Shown here in pieces: positions 50,726 to 62,880 of a stretch of 64,000 nt of DNA. This stretch comes from Nomia melanderi (lineage: Eukaryota; Arthropoda; Insecta; Hymenoptera; Halictidae). Numbering within the stretch: the stretch's first letter is position 1; every line of letters starts with the position of its first letter. Under the pieces are notes generated by a model. That model was given only the letters and a program-made list of their open reading frames with translations, searched no databases and was not told where the DNA came from. The DNA lies in contig NW_027475170.1 of assembly GCF_051020985.1 (NCBI RefSeq), positions 434,001 to 498,000 of the forward strand, in the 5' to 3' direction. A program made the translations under genes and the position numbers.

Positions 50726-50982
50726 GTTTATTTACAATGTTCTTATTTACACTAATATTTACAATTTCATACAAATATTACAGAATGTAGTCTATAGCTC
50801 AACACGTCTATTCACGTCAACGTTCGCTCAAAGACTACTCGTTTGTCTTCGTTTACTCTGACCAACTCCTTAGCGACCAGTTTATTTCAACCCCCTTCAG
50901 ACCCTAAGGGTTGGTACAGCCGTGCGTGCTAGAGGGACGAGTTCGATACATCGCAACCTCGTTAATTCGATGTATCGCAACA
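50686..50982 (-). repeat. 5' LTR of the retrotransposon
   Basis: A 297-bp direct repeat of 45237-45533 with two mismatches. It starts TGTTGCG and ends CGCAACA, giving the usual TG...CA ends as part of a 7-bp terminal inverted repeat. In element orientation it lies upstream of gag, so it should carry the promoter, but I could not identify a convincing TATA box or initiator. An AATAAA lies at 50727-50732, and directly after it, at 50723-50725, is the ATG that opens the gag frame, with A at position -3. The outer end holds a 10-bp inverted repeat (50944-50953 with 50968-50977). Confidence 0.96.
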
Positions 50983-50988
50983 ATATAT
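50983..50988. other. Right flank of the insertion, candidate target-site duplication
   Basis: ATATAT directly follows the CGCAACA end of the LTR and matches 45231-45236. The continuation, GGTGAGATCTCGGG, is satellite sequence, with G in place of the usual T in GATATC. Confidence 0.65.
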
Positions 50989-52084
50989 ATGGTGAGATCT
51001 CGGGTGCTCTTACACATAGCGCACTAAACCAAAGTGAATCATCTGCAGGGGGCCCTGGCGCATGAATCTGTGCAGCGGGAACGACTTCGGACCACCAGGG
51101 GCCGAGAAAATTACAGAGATTCGGAATCCGTCGCCCAAGGTCATGTAAAAATCCAGCATACATCTGGTGATATCTCGGGTGCTATTACAGATACCGCAAT
51201 AAATCAAATTGCATTGTCTGTAGGAGGCCCTGGCGCATGAATCTGTGCAGCGGGAACGACCTCGGACCACCAGGGGCCGAGAAAACTACCGTCTCATGGG
51301 GCCGGACACTCAGGGTCAGGGAAAAATCCAATATATATCTGGTGATATCTCGGGTGCTATTACAGATAGCGCAATAAATCAAAGTTCATTGTCTGTAGGA
51401 GGCCCTGGCGCACGAATCTGTGCAGCGGGAACGACCTCGGACCACCGGGGCCGAGAAAACCACCGTCTCATGGGGTCGGACACTCAGGGTCAGGGAAAAA
51501 TCCAATATATATCTGGTGATATCTCGGGTGCTATAAGAGATAGCGCAATGAACCAAAGTGAATTATCTGCAGGAGGCCCTGGCGCATGAATCAGTGCAGC
51601 GGCAACGACCTCGGACCACCAGGGGCCGAGAAAACCACCGTCTCATGGGGTCGGACACTCGGGGTCAGGGAAAAATCCAATATATATGTGGTGATATCTC
51701 GGGTGCTATTACAGATAGCGCAATAAATCAAAGTGCATTGTCTGTAGGAGGCCCTGGCGCACGAATCTGTGCAGCGGGAACGACCTCGGACCACCAGGGG
51801 CCGAGAAAACCACCGTCTCATGGGGTCGGACACTCAGGGTCAGGGAAAAATCCAATATATATCTGGTGATTTCTCGGGTGCTATTACAGATAGCGCAATA
51901 AATCAAAGTGCATTGTCTGTAGGAGGCCCTGGTGCATGAATCTGTGCAGCGGGAACGACCTCGGACCACCAGGGGCCGAGAACACTACCGTCTCATGGGG
52001 CCGGACACTCAGGATCAGGGAAAAATCCAATATATATCTGGTGATATCTCGGGTGCTATAAGAGATAGCGCAATAAACCAAAGT

Positions 52085-52910
52085 GAATTATCTGCAGGAG
52101 GCCCTGGCGCATGAATCTGTGCAGCGGGAACGACCTCGGACCACCAGGGGCCGAAAAAACCACCGTCTCATGGGGTCGGACACTCAGGGTCAGGGAAAAA
52201 TCCAATATATATCTGGTGATATCACGGGTCCTATTAGAGATATCGCAATAAATAAAAGTGCATTGTCTGTAGGAGGCCCTGGCGCATGAATCTGTGCAGC
52301 GGGATCGACCTCGGACCACCAGGGGCCGAGAAAATTACAGATATTCGGAATCCGTCACCCAAGGTCATGTAAAAATCCAGCATATATCTGGTGATATCTC
52401 GGGTGCTATTGGAGATACCGCAATAAACCAAAGTGAATTATCTGCAGGAGGCAATGGCGCATGAATCTCTGCAGCGGGAACGACCTCGGTCCACCAGGGG
52501 CCGAGAAAACCACCGTCTCATGGGGCCGGACACTCAGGATCAGGGAAAAATCCAATATATATCTGGTGATATCTCGGGTGCTATAAGAGACAGCGCAATA
52601 AATCAAAGTGCATTGTCTGTAGGAGGCACTGGCGAATGAATCTGTGCAGCGGGAGCGACCTGGGACCACCAGGGGCCTAGAAAACCACAGTCTCATGGGG
52701 CAGGACACTCAGGGTCAGGGGAAAATCCAATATATATCTGGTGATATCTCGGGTGCTATTACAGATAGCGCAATAAATCAAAGTGCATTGCCTGTAGGCG
52801 GCCCTGCCGGTTGAATCTGTGCAGCAGGAACGCCCTCGGACCACCAGGGGCCAAGAAAACCACCGTCCCGAGGGGCCGGACACTTAGGGTCAGTGAAAAA
52901 TCCAATTTAT
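52085..52910 (+). repeat. Duplicate of 54883-55708 (16 monomers apart)
   Basis: Offset 2,798 bp. Shared rare variants over about 825 bp: ATATCACGGGTCCTATT, GATATCGCAATAAATAAAAG, GGAGGCAATGGCGC, GACCTGGGACCACC and CGTCCCGAGGGGCC. One type B monomer is included in each copy. Confidence 0.85.
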
Positions 52911-54164
52911 ATCTGGTGATATCTCGGGTGCTATTATAGATAGCGCAATAAATCAAAGTGCATTGTCTGTAGGAGGCCCTGGCGCATAAATGTGGCCAGC
53001 GGGAACGACCTCGGACCACCAGGCGCCGAGAAAATTGCAGATATTCGGAATCCGTCACCCAAGGTCATGTAAAAATCCAGCATATATCTGGTGATATCTC
53101 GGGTGCAATTACAGATAGCGCAATAAACCAAAGTGAATTGTCTGCAGGAAGCCCTGGCGCATGAATCTGTTCAGCGGTATCGACCTCGGACCACGAGGGA
53201 CCGATAAAACCATCGACACATGGGGCCGGACTGTCCGGGACAAGGAAAAATACAATATATATCTGGTGATATCTCGGGTGCTATTACAGATAGCGCAATT
53301 AATCAAAGTGCATTGTCTGTAGGAGGCACTGGCGAATGTGTCAGTGCAGCAGGTACGACCTCGGACCACCACGGGCCGAGAAAATTACAGATATTCGAAA
53401 TCCGTCACCCAAGTTCACGTAAAAATCCAGCATATATCTGATGATATCTCGGGTGCTATTACATATAGCGCAATAAACCGACGTGAATTATCTGCCGGAA
53501 GCCCTGGCGCATGAATCTGTTCAGCGGGATCGACCTCGGACCACGAGGGACCGATAAAACCATCGACACATGGGGCCGGACTGTCCGGGACAAGGAAAAA
53601 TCCAATATATATCTGGTGATATCACGGGTGCTATTACAGATAGCGGAATAAATCAAAGTGCATTGTCTGGAGGAGTCCCTGGCGCATGAATCTGTGCAGC
53701 GGGATCGACCTCGGACCACGAGGGGCCGAGAAAACTACCGTCTCATGGGGCCGGACACTCAGGGTCAGGGAAAAATCCAATATATATCTGGTGATATCTC
53801 GGGTGCAACTAGAGATAGCGCAATAAACCAAAGTGCATTGTCTGCAGGAGGCCCTGGCGCATGGATCTGTGCAGCGGGAACGACGTCGGAGCACCAGGGG
53901 CCGAGAAAACCACCGTCTCATGGGGCCTGACACTCGGTGTCAGGCAAAAATCCAATATATATGTGGTGATATCACGGCCGCTCTTACAGATAGGGCACTA
54001 AACCAAAGTGAATTATCTGCAGGGGCCCTGGCGCATGAATCTGTGCAGCGGGAACGACCTCGGGCCACCAGGGACAGAGAAAATCACCGACACATGGGGC
54101 CGGACACCCAACTTCATGTAAAAATCCAGAATGTATCTGATGATATCTCGGGTGCTATTACAGA

Positions 54165-56509
54165 TAGCGCGATAAATCAAAGTGCACTGTCTGCAAGAGG
54201 CCCTCGCGCATGAATCTGTGCAGCGGAATCGACCTCGGGCCACCAGGGGCCGAGAAAACCACCGTCTCATGGGGCCGGACACTCAGGGTCAGGGGAAAAT
54301 CCAATATATATCTAGTGATATCTCGGGTGCTATTACAGATAGCGCAATAAATCAAAGTGCATTGTCCGTAGGAGGCCCGGGCGCATGAATCTGTGCAGCG
54401 GGATCGACCTCGGACCACCAGGGGCCGAGAAAACCACCGACACATGGGGCTGGACACTCAGGGTCGGGGAAAAATTCAATATATATCTGGTGATATCTCG
54501 GGTGCTCTTACATATAGCGCACTAAACCAAAGTGAATTATCTGCAGGGGCCCTGGCGCATGAATCTGTGCAGCGGGAACGACCTCGGGCCACCAGGGACA
54601 GAGAAAATCACCGACACATGGGGCCGGACACCCAAGGTCATGTAACAATCCAGAATGTATCTGATGATATCTCGGGAGCTATGACAGATGGCGCGATAAG
54701 TCAAAGTGCACTGTCTGCAGGAGGCCCTGGTGCATGAATCTGTGCAGCGGGATCGACCTCAGACCACCAGGGGCCGAGAAAACCACCGACTCATGGGGCC
54801 GGACACTCAGAGTCGGGGAAAAATTCAATATATGTCTGGTGATATCTCGGGTGCTCTTACAGATAGCGCACTAAACCAAAGTGAATTATCTGCAGGGGGC
54901 CCTGGCGCATGAATCTGTGCAGCGGGAACGACCTCAGACCACCAGGGGCCGAGAAAACCACCGTCTCATGGGGTCGGACACTCAGGGTCAGGGAAAAATC
55001 CAATATATATCTGGTGATATCACGGGTCCTATTAGAGATATCGCAATAAATAAAAGTGCATTGTCTGTAGGAGGCCCTGGCGCATGAATCTGTGCAGCGG
55101 GATCGACCTCGGACCACCAGGGGCCGAGAAAATTACAGATATTCGGAATCCGTCACCCAAGGTCATGTAAAAATCCAGCATATATCTGGTGATATCTCGG
55201 GTGCTATTGGAGATACCGCAATAAACCAAAGTGAATTATCTGCAGGAGGCAATGGCGCATGAATCTCTGCAGCGGGAACGACCTCGGTCCACCAGGGGCC
55301 GAGAAAACCACCGTCTCATGGGGCCGGACACTCAGGATCAGGGAAAAATCCAATATATATCTGGTGATATCTCGGGTGCTATAAGAGACAGCGCAATAAA
55401 TCAAAGTGCATTGTCTGTAGGAGGCACTGGCGAATGAATCTGTGCAGCGGGAGCGACCTGGGACCACCAGGGGCCTAGAAAACCACAGTCTCATGGGGCA
55501 GGACACTCAGGGTCAGGGGAAAATCCAATATATATCTGGTGATATCTCGGGTGCTATTACAGATAGCGCAATAAATCAAAGTGCATTGCCTGTAGGCGGC
55601 CCTGCCGGATGAATCTGTGCAGCAGGAACGCCCTCGGACCACCAGGGGCCAAGAAAACCACCGTCCCGAGGGGCCGGACACTTAGGGTCAGTGAAAAATC
55701 CAATATATATCTGGTGATATCTCGGGTGCTATTATAGATAGCGCGATAAATCAAAGTGCACTGTCTGCAAGAGGCCCTCGCGCATGAATCTGTGCAGCGG
55801 AATCGACCTCGGGCCACCAGGGGCCGAGAAAACCACCGTCTCATGGGGCCGGACACTCAGGGTCAGGGGAAAATCCAATATATATCTAGTGATATCTCGG
55901 GTGCTATTACAGATAGCGCAATAAATCAAAGTGCATTGTCCGTAGGAGGCCCGGGCGCATGAATCTGTGCAGCGGGATCGACCTCGGACCACCAGGGGCC
56001 GAGAAAACCACCGACACATGGGGCTGGACACTCAGGGTCGGGGAAAAATTCAATATATATCTGGTGATATCTCGGGTGCTCTTACATATAGCGCACTAAA
56101 CCAAAGTGAATTATCTGCAGGGGCCCTGGCGCATGAATCTGTGCAGCGGGAACGACCTCGGGCCACCAGGGACAGAGAAAATCACCGGCACATGGGGCCG
56201 GACACCCAAGGTCATGTAACAATCCAGAATGTATCTGATGATATCTCGGGAGCTATGACAGATGGCGCGATAAGTCAAAGTGCACTGTCTGCAGGAGGCC
56301 CTGGTGCATGAATCTGTGCAGCGGGATCGACCTCAGACCACCAGGGGCCGAGAAAACCACCGACTCATGGGGCCGGACACTCAGAGTCGGGGAAAAATTC
56401 AATATATGTCTGGTGATATCTCGGGTGCTCTTACAGATAGCGCACTAAACCAAAGTGAATTATCTGCAGGGGGCCCTGGCGCATGAATCTGTGCAGCGGG
56501 AACGACCTC
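54165..56509 (+). repeat. Nine-monomer (1,574-bp) duplication
   Basis: 54165-54935 matches 55739-56509, sharing CAAGAGGCCCTCGCGC, CAGCGGAATCGACC, CATCTAGTG-type changes (ATATATCTAGTGATATC), GGGACAGAGAAAATCACC and CAGAATGTATCTGATG. The first differs from the second at, for example, 54614 (GACACATGG) against 56188 (GGCACATGG). Confidence 0.85.
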
Positions 56510-56871
56510 GGACCACCAGGGGCCGAGAAAACCACCGACACATGGGGTCGGACTGTCGGGGTCGGGGAAAAATCCAATATATATCTGGTGATATCTCGTG
56601 TGCTATTACAGATAGCGCAATAAATCAAAGTGCATTGTCTGTAGGAGGCCCTTGCGCATGAATCTGTGCAGCGGGAACGACATCGGACCACCAGGGGGCG
56701 AGAAAACTTCCGTCTCATGGGGCCGGACACTCAGGGTCAGGGAAAAATCCAACATATATCTGGTGATATCTCGGGTGCTATTACAGATAGTGCAATAAAT
56801 CAAAGTGCGTTGTCTGCGGGAGGCCCTGGCGCATGAATTTGTGCAGCGGGAACGACCTCGGGCCACCAGGG

Positions 56872-57221
56872 GCCGAGAAAACCACCGTCTCATGGGGTCG
56901 GACTGTCAGAGTCAGGGAAAAATCCTATATATGTCTGGTGATATCTCGGGTGCTATTACAGATAGCGCACTGAACAAAAGTGAATTATCTGTAGGGGGCC
57001 CTGGCGCATGAATCTGTGCAGCGGGATCGACCTCGGACCACGAGGGACCGAGAAAACCACCGTCTCATGGGGTCGGACTGTCAGAGTCAGGGAAAAATCC
57101 TATATATGTCTGGTGATATCTCGGGTGCTATTACAGATAGCGCACTAAACAAAAGTGAATTATCTGTAGGGGGCCCTGGCGCATGAATCTGTGCAGCGGG
57201 ATCGACATCGGACCACGAGGG
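56872..57221 (+). repeat. Single-monomer tandem duplication
   Basis: Two adjacent monomers share GTCAGAGTCAGGG, AATCCTATATATGTCTGG and GAACAAAAGTG or AAACAAAAGTG, and are nearly identical over 175 bp. This shows that exchange by a single register also occurs. Confidence 0.8.
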
Positions 57222-60200
57222 ACCGAGAAAACCAGCGACACATGGGGCCGGACACTCAGGGTCGGGGAAAAATTCAATATATATCTGGTGATATCTCGAG
57301 TGCTCTTACAGATAGCGCTCTAAACCAAAGAGAATTATCTGCAGGGGGCCCTGGTGCATGAATCTGTGCAGCGGGGACGACCTCGGACCACCAGGGGCCG
57401 AGAAAACTACCGTCTCATGGGGCCGGACACTCAGGGTCAGGGAAAAATCCAATATATATCTGGTGATATCTCGGGTGCTACTAGAGATAGCGCAATAAAC
57501 CAAAGTGCATTGTCTGCAGGAGGCCCTGGCGCATGAATGTGCGCAGTGGGATCGACCTCGGACCACCAGGGGCCGAGAAAATCACCGTCTCATGAAGCCG
57601 GACTGTCAGGGTCAGGGAAAAATCCAATATATATCTGGTGATATCTCGGGTGCTATTAGAGATAGCGCAATAAACCAAACTGCATTATCTGCAGCAGGCC
57701 CTGGCGCATGAATCTGTGCAGCGGGAACGACCTCGGACCAGCAGGGGCCGAGATAACCACGGTCTCATGGGGTCGAAACTCAGGGACAGGGCAAAATCCA
57801 ATATATATCTGGTGAAATCTCGGGTGCTATTACAGATAGCGCAATAAATCAGAGTGAATTATCTGCAGGGGGCCCTGGCGCACGAATCTGAGCAGCGGGA
57901 ACGACCTCGGACCACCAGGGGCCGAGAAAACCACCGACACATGGGGTCGGACTGTCGGGGTCGGGGAAAAATCCAATATATATCTGGTGATATCTCGGGT
58001 GCTATTACAGATAGCGCAATAAATCAAAGTGCATTGTCTGCAGGAGGCCCTGGCGCATGAATCTGTGCAGCGGGCACGACGTCGGACCACCAGGGGCCAA
58101 GAAAGTTACAGATTTTCGGTATCCGTCACCCAACGTCATGTAAAAATAGAGCATATATCTGGTGATATCTCGGATGCTATTAGAGAGTGCGCAATAAATC
58201 AAAGTGCATTGTCTGTAGGAGGCACTGGCGAATGAATCTGTGCAGCAGGAACTACCTCGGACCACCAGGGGCCGAGAAAATTACAGATATTCGGAATCCG
58301 TCACCCAACGTCATGTAAAAATCCAATAAATATCTGGTTATATCTCGGGTGCTATTAGAGATAGCGCAATAAATCAAAGTGAATTATCTGCAGGGGGCCC
58401 TGGCGCATGAATCTATGCAGCGGGATCGACTTCGGACCACGAGGGACCGAGAAAACCATCGACACATGCGGCCGGACTGCCAGGGTCAAGGAAAAATCCA
58501 ATATATATCTTGTGATATCTCGGGTGCTATTAGAAATAGCGAAATAAATCAAAGTGCATTGTCTGCAGGAGGCCCTGGCGCATGAATCTGTGCAGCGGGA
58601 ACGACCTCGGACCACCAGGGGCCGAGAAAACCACCATCTCATGGGGTCGGACTGTCAGGGTCAGGGAAAAATCCAATATATATATCTGGTGATATCTCGG
58701 GTGCTATTAGAGATAGCGCAATAAATCAAAGTGCATTGTCTGTAGGAGGCACTGGCGAATGGATCTGTGTAGCAGGAACTACCTCGGACCACCAGGGGCC
58801 GAGAACATTACAGATATTCGGAATCCGTCACCAAAGGGCATGTAAAAATCCAGCATATATCTGGTGATATCACGGGTGCTATTACAGATAGCGCAATAAA
58901 TCAAAGTGCATTGTCTGTAGGAGGCCCTGGCGCATGAATCTGTGCAGCGGGAACGACCTCGGACCACCAGGGGCCGCGAAAACTACCGTCTCATGGGGCC
59001 GGACACTCAGGGTCAGGGAAAAATCCAATATATATCTGGTAATTTCGCGGGTGCTATTAGAGATAGCGCAATAAATCAAAGTGCATTGTCTGTAGGAGGC
59101 ACTGGCGAATGAATCTGTGCAGCAGGAACGACCTCGGACCACCAGGCGCCGAGAAAATTACAGATATTTGAAATCCGTCACCCAAGGTCATGTAAAAATC
59201 CAGCGTATATCTGGTGATATCTCGGGTGCTATTACAGATAGCGCAATAAATCAAAGTGCATTGTCTGTAGGAGGACCTGGCGCATGAATATGTGCAGCGG
59301 GAACGACCTCGGACCACCAGGGGCCGACAAAATCACCGTCTCATGGGGCCGGACTGTCAGGGTCGGGGAAAAATCCAATAAATATCTGGTGATATCTCGG
59401 GTGCTATTAGAGATAGCGCAATAAACTAAACTGCATTGTCTGCAGGAGGCACTGGCGCATGAATCTGTGCAGAGGGAACGACCTCGGTCCACCAGGGGCC
59501 GAGAAAACCACCGTCTCATGGGGTCGGACACTCAGGGTCAGGGGAAAATCCAATATATATCTGCTGATATCTCGGCTGCTATTAGAGATAGCGCAATAAA
59601 CCAAAGTGCATTGTCTGCAGGAGGCCATGGCGCATGAATCTGTGCAGCGGGAACGACCTCGGACCACCAGGGGCCGAGAAAATCACCGTCTCATGGGGCC
59701 GGACTGTCAGGGTCAGGGAAAAATCCAATATATATCTGGTGATATCTCGGGTGCTATTAGAGATAGCGCAATATATCAAAGTGCATTGTCTGTAGGAGGC
59801 CCTGGCGCATGAATCTATGCAGCGGGATCGACCTCGGACCACCAGGGGCCGAGAAAATCACCGTCTCATGGGGCCGGACTGTCAGGGTCAGGGAAAAATC
59901 CAATATATATCTGGTGATATCTCGGGTGCTATTAGAGATAGCGCAATAAATCAAAGTGCATTGCCTGTAGGAGGCACTAGCGAATGAATCTGTGCAGCAG
60001 GAACGACCTCGGACCACCAGGCGCCGAAAAAATTACAGATATTCGGAATCAGTCACAGAAGGTCATGTAAAAATCCAGCGTATATCTGGTGATATCTCGT
60101 GTGCTATTACAGATAGCGCAATAAATCAAAGTGCATTGTCTGTAGGAGACCCTGGCGCATGAATCAGTGCAGCGGGATCGACCTCGGACCACCAGGGGCC

Positions 60201-62880
60201 GAGAAAACCACCGTCTCATGGAGTCGGACACTCAGGGTCACGGAAAAATCCAATATAAATCTGGTGATATCTCGGGTGCTATTACAGATAGCGCAATAAA
60301 TCAAAGTGCATTGTCTGTAGGAGGCCCTGGCGCATGAATCTGTGCAGCGGGAACGACCTCGGACCACCAGGGGCCGAGAAAACTACCGTCTTATGGGGCC
60401 GGACTGTCAGGGTCAGGGAAAAATCCAATATATATCTGGTGATATCTTGAGTGCTATTAGAGATAGCGCCATAAACCAAAGTGCATTGTCTGCAGCAGGC
60501 CCTGGCGCATGAGTCTGTGCAGCGGGAACGACCTCGGACCACCAGGGGCCGAGAAAACCACCGTCTCATGGGGTCGGACACTCAGGGTCAGGGAAAAATC
60601 CAATATATATCTGGTGATATCTCGGGTGCTATTACAGATAGCGAAATAAATCAAAGTGCATTGTCTGCAGGAGGCCCTGGCGCATGAATCTGTGCAATGG
60701 TAACGACCGCGGACCACCAGGGGCCGAGAACACCGCCGCCTCATGGGGCCGGACACTCTGGGTCAGGGAAAAATCCAATATATATATCTGGTGATATCTC
60801 GGGTGCTATTAGAGATAGGGCAATAAATCAAAGTGCATTGCCTGTAGGAGGCCCTGGCGCATGAATCTATGCAGCGGGATCGACGTCGGACCACCAGGGG
60901 CCGAGAAAATCACCGTCTCCTGGGGCCGGACTGTCAGGGTCAGGGAAAAATCTAATATAGATCTGGTGATATCTCGGGTGCTATTAGAGATAGCGCAATA
61001 AATCAAAGTGCATTGCCTGTAGGAGGCACTGGCGAATGAATCTGTGCAGCAGGAACGACCTCGGACCACCTGGCGCCGAGAAAATTACAGATATTCGGAA
61101 TCCGTCACACAAGGTCATGTAAAAATCCAGCATATATCTGGTGATCTCTCGGGTGCTATTAGAGATAGCGCAATAAATCAAAGTGCATTGTTTGTAGGAG
61201 GCCCTGGCGCATGAATCTGTGCAGCGGGAACGACCTCGTACTACCAGGGGCCGAGAAAGCTACCGTCTCATGGGGCCGGACTGTCAGGGTCAGGGAAAAA
61301 TCCAATATATATCTGGTGATATCTCGGGTGCTATTACAGATAGCGCAATAAATCAAAGTGCATTGTCTGTAGGAGGCACTGGCGAATGAATCTGTGCAGC
61401 AGGAACGACCTCGGACCACCAGGCGCCGAGAAAATTACAGATATTTGGCATCCGTCACCCAAGGTCATGTAAAAATCCAGCGTATATCTGCTGATATCTC
61501 GTGTGCTATTACAGATAGCGCAATGAATCAAAGTGCATTGTCTGTAGGAGACCCTGGCGCATGAATAAGTGCAGCGCGATCGACCTCGGACCACCAGGGG
61601 CCGAGAAAACCACCGTCTCATGGGGTCGGACACTCAGGGTCAGGGAAAAATCCAATATAAATCTGGTGATATCTCGGGTGCTATTACAGATAGCGCAATA
61701 AATCAAAGTGCATTGTCTGTAGGAGGCCCTGGCGCATGAATCTGTGCAGCGGGAACGACCTCGGACCACCAGGGGCCGAGAAAATCACCGTCTCATGGGG
61801 CCGGACTGTCAGGGTCAGGGGAAAATCCAATATATATATGGTGATATCTCGGGTGCTATTACAAATAGCGCAATAAATCAAAGTGCATTGTCTGTAGGAG
61901 GCCCTGGCGCATGAATCTGTGCAGCGGGATCTACCTCGGACCACCAGTGGCCGAGAAAATCACCGTCTCATGGGGCCGGACTGTCAGGGTCAGGGAAAAA
62001 TCCAATATATATCTGGTGATATCTCGGGTGCTATTAGAGATAGCGCAATAAACCAAAGTGCATTGTCTGCAGGAGTCCCTGGCGCATGAATCTGTGCAGC
62101 GGGAACGACCTCGGACCACCAGGGGCCGAGAATACCACCGTCACATGGGGTCGGACTGTCAGGGTCAGGGAAAAATCCAATATATATCTGGTGATATCTC
62201 GGGTGCTATTAGAGATAGCGTAATAAATCAAAGTGCATTGTCTGCAGGAGGCCCTAGCCCATGAATCTGTGCAGCGGGACCGACCTCGGACCACCAGGAG
62301 CCGAGAAAACTACCGTCTCATGGGGCCGGACACTCAGGGTCAGGGAAAAATCCAATATATATCTGGTGATATCTCCGGTGCTATTAGAGATAGCGCAATA
62401 AATCAAAGTGCATTGTCTGTAGGAGGCACTGCCGAATGAATCTGTGCAGCAGGAACTACCTCGGACCACCAGGGGCCGAGAAAATCACCGTCTCATGGGG
62501 CCGGACTGTCAGGGTCAGGGAAAAATCTAATATAGATCTGGTGATATCTCGGGTGCTATTAGAGATAGCGCAATAAATCAAAGTGCATTGCCTGTAGGAG
62601 GCACTGGCGAATGAATCTGTGCAGCAGGAACGACCTCGGACCACCAGGCGCCGAGAAAATTACAGATATTCGGAATCCGTCACACAAGGTCATGTCAAAA
62701 TCCAGCATATATCTGGTGATCTCTCGGGTGCTATTAGAGATAGCGCAATAAACCAAAGTGCATTGTCTGCAGGAGGCCCTGGCGCATGAATCTGTGCAGC
62801 GGGAACGACCTCGGACCACCAGGGGCCGAGAATACCACCGTCACATGGGGTCGGACTGTCAGGGTCAGGGAAAAATCCAA

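Larger units (their letters stand above)
45237..50982 (-). mobile_element. Ty3/gypsy LTR retrotransposon, full length, young
   Basis: The element is 5,746 bp with two 297-bp LTRs and a 5,152-bp internal region, read from right to left. In order on the minus strand: 5' LTR (50686-50982), tRNA-Leu primer-binding site, gag, pol (protease, reverse transcriptase, RNase H, integrase), about 640 bp without a gene, polypurine tract, 3' LTR (45237-45533). The order PR-RT-RH-IN places it in Ty3/gypsy rather than Copia. There is no env frame and no chromodomain; the integrase ends in a GPY/F module. The LTRs differ at only two sites (T45453/C50902 and T45467/A50916), so insertion is recent. Pol is open throughout, but gag has one in-frame TAA. 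I do not assign a clade with confidence. A tRNA-Leu primer is, as I recall, also used by the mdg3/micropia/blastopia group of insects, but RT phylogeny would be needed. Confidence 0.96.
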
